Source: an archaeon
GTDB lineage: Archaea; Halobacteriota; Syntropharchaeia; Alkanophagales; Methanospirareceae
Reading direction: 5' to 3'
Length of the DNA stretch: 6,391 nucleotides
Assembly: GCA_030019325.1 (NCBI GenBank)
Contig: JASEFB010000051.1
Span: forward strand, 7,822 to 14,212
Shown: positions 5,315 through 6,391 of the stretch, one piece after another
How positions within the stretch are numbered: the stretch's first letter is position 1
Layout of the letters: each line of letters begins with the position of its first letter
Translations under genes and position numbers: made by a program
Notes under the pieces: model-generated
Told to the model about the DNA's origin: nothing
Database searches by the model: none
The model's input: only the letters and a program-made list of their open reading frames with translations

Positions 5315-6325
5315 CTATGGAGAATGTATGGCTTGCAGGACGACGTACATAATCGTCTGTATAACCACCAAGTGCATGATATATATTCCGAAGACGCCCG
5401 TACGGTCGGGAGGCTGACTTGGGTCATATGTGATGACAATGCAATTTTCTCCTTGTGTGGGCCATTGATGAAGAACATGCCACTCTTTTACTTCCGGCTT
5501 TAAATTTGTAACTGTACTTGTGTAAGTACCAACTCTTCCGCCTTGAAAGCACTGGTAACCGGCAGCTATACCGGGAGACTTAGATTCAACAGGGGTTTCT
5601 CGATCTTGAGCCATGATTGATCGGATTAGTAGGTCTTGTTCAACAGGCGGAGTAGGTCTTGGTAGAAGTTCTTCATTTGCTGGTGGGACATAGTCCTTCG
5701 CCCCCGGGATTCTATCAATTTTCCCAGTCAAGAAATCATGTAGCACTGTCCTGTCATAGTCCTCTGGGTTGAGTGAAGTATTGCTTTGGGCTGGAGATTC
5801 TTGCCCCTGAGTCATAATTGATCGGTCTTGTTCGACGAGTGGTGTAGGTCTTGGCAGAGGTTCTTTTGGTGGAACGTACTCCTTCGCCCCCGGAGGTCTA
5901 TCGTAAGTTGAGGAAGTTTTAACGTACGTATAATTACCTTTGAGATATCTGGTCACAATATCCAATGGAAATGCGAGTTCTTCTGCTATCTCTTCCTCGC
6001 TCAACCCTTCCTCATACAATTCTGTAATCTTATTGTATGACTCCTTAGATATAGGCTGTATGCTCCGATCTGGATCTGGACATGGTGGAGGAGTATAATT
6101 ACCCGCAAGATATCTGTTCACAATGTCCAATGGGAATGCGAGTTCTTCTGCTATCTCTTCCTCGCTCCATCCTTCCTCATGTAACTCCGTAATCTTATTG
6201 TATGATTCTTCAGGGCATATAGGCTGATATTCAGATATGGATTGGCTCTGCATCGATGGTACACTGGATGCTAATATTAACACTGCTACTGCTACGGTTG
6301 CTATTATTGGGTATTCTTTTTTCAT
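5315..6325 (-). CDS. N-terminal half of a split exported protein: signal peptide, duplicated HTH-like motif, Pro-rich repeats, beta domain
   Basis: The start is ATG 6325, fixed by the strong Shine-Dalgarno AGGAGGTGAT just upstream, in preference to the ATG at 6382. Residues 1-27 are a signal peptide (MKKEYPIIATVAVAVLILAS, then SVPSMQSQS). Residues 41-78 and 96-133 are near-identical copies of an HTH-like motif (YNKITEL.EEG.SEEEIAEEL with FPLDIV.RYL). Residues about 142-178 and 204-245 are a second duplicated unit (PGAK.YVPP, LPRPTP.VEQD, RSIM.Q). From about 254 a beta domain begins (GYQCFQGGRVGTYTSTVTNL, CIVITYDPSQPPDRTGVFGIY), with two Cys at about 259 and 295. The frame then slips near 5379-5386, and the last 20 or so residues to the stop at 5315 are out of frame. 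Joined with 4368-5276, the product would be about 650 residues. Function is unknown; it is probably a cell-surface or secreted protein. Confidence 0.75.
   Translation of the reverse strand: MKKEYPIIATVAVAVLILASSVPSMQSQSISEYQPICPEESYNKITELHEEGWSEEEIAEELAFPLDIVNRYLAGNYTPPPCPDPDRSIQPISKESYNKITELYEEGLSEEEIAEELAFPLDIVTRYLKGNYTYVKTSSTYDRPPGAKEYVPPKEPLPRPTPLVEQDRSIMTQGQESPAQSNTSLNPEDYDRTVLHDFLTGKIDRIPGAKDYVPPANEELLPRPTPPVEQDLLIRSIMAQDRETPVESKSPGIAAGYQCFQGGRVGTYTSTVTNLKPEVKEWHVLHQWPTQGENCIVITYDPSQPPDRTGVFGIYIMHLVVIQTIMYVVLQAIHSP
5379..5386 (-). other. Probable frameshift site at an (AT)4 repeat
   Basis: The upstream frame reads TGVFGIY and then loses sense; the downstream frame reads HALGGYTDDYVRRPASHTF and continues the same domain. 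The switch falls on ATATATAT. Removing one AT unit joins GVFGIY to HALGGY cleanly. Frame limits alone place the shift between 5315 and 5423. Confidence 0.65.
5591..5902 (-). repeat. Duplicated Pro-rich coding segment (5792-5902 and 5591-5716)
   Basis: Two copies in the exported protein share PGAK-YVPP, LPRPTP, VEQD and RSIM. They are separated by about 25 residues of a different sequence (NTSLNPEDYDRTVLHDF and on). They probably form extended linkers. Confidence 0.65.
5927..6205 (-). repeat. Tandem duplication of the HTH-like coding unit (6092-6205 and 5927-6040)
   Basis: Two 114-nt units encode 38-residue copies. By eye they are near 87% identical in DNA, with an unbroken identical block of over 30 nt in the middle, so the duplication is recent or kept uniform by conversion. 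Confidence 0.75.
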
Positions 6326-6328
6326 TTT

Positions 6329-6338
6329 ATCACCTCCT
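6329..6338 (-). promoter_or_regulatory. Strong Shine-Dalgarno of the exported PPC protein
   Basis: AGGAGGTGAT on the minus strand is a near-perfect anti-16S match, three bases before ATG 6325. It decides the start. Confidence 0.8.
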
Positions 6339-6391
6339 AAATTTTTTAAACCCCTTCTTTTCCCTTTCATTTTTAACTTCACTGCCCTCTT

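Noticed and set aside
5115..5503. Two plus-strand ORFs of 100 codons
   Set aside because: They are antisense shadows of the PPC protein, with Cys-rich, non-protein-like composition and no binding site.
6326..6382. Upstream start at ATG 6382 for the exported PPC protein
   Set aside because: It would put 19 basic residues before the signal peptide, while a near-perfect Shine-Dalgarno sits right before ATG 6325.

Overview
The window looks like a chromosomal segment of an archaeon, probably a methanogen- or ANME-type member of the Halobacteriota; the lineage is inference from content, not a database match. The signs are an RPA-like protein built of two OB folds, a thiolase + DUF35 pair of the archaeal type, TATA-like boxes, a T-run terminator, and exported proteins carrying PPC domains.

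Layout: (1) 1-644, minus strand: a protein resembling the core-binding (SAM-like) domain of tyrosine recombinases but without a catalytic domain. Overlapping its end is the start of a second gene that leaves the window. (2) 645-839: AT-rich divergent spacer. (3) 840-3305, plus strand: RPA-like protein, then an SCP2-type thiolase and its zinc-ribbon/OB-fold DUF35 partner, 16 nt apart. The last two probably form one acyl-transfer complex. A very short ORF starts directly at the DUF35 stop and soon runs into unrelated DNA. (4) 3367-3706, minus strand: a decayed fragment of a PPC-domain gene. (5) 3825-4274, minus strand: a small membrane-anchored protein with its own promoter just after a T-run terminator. 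(6) 4368-6325, minus strand: a large exported protein (signal peptide, duplicated HTH-like motif, duplicated Pro-rich segment, beta domain, two PPC domains), split in two by a frameshift at a short AT repeat.

The most notable signal is a pair of about 50-nt palindromic repeat elements at 1538-1588 and 2858-2907. Both fold into the same two hairpins, and a third arm can compete with the second hairpin. The stem bases differ between copies but change in compensating pairs. One copy is intergenic; the other lies in frame inside the N-terminus of the DUF35 gene and appears to be translated. This resembles the behaviour of Rickettsia palindromic elements, here in an archaeon. The right half of the window shows repeated duplication and decay of PPC-domain sequence.
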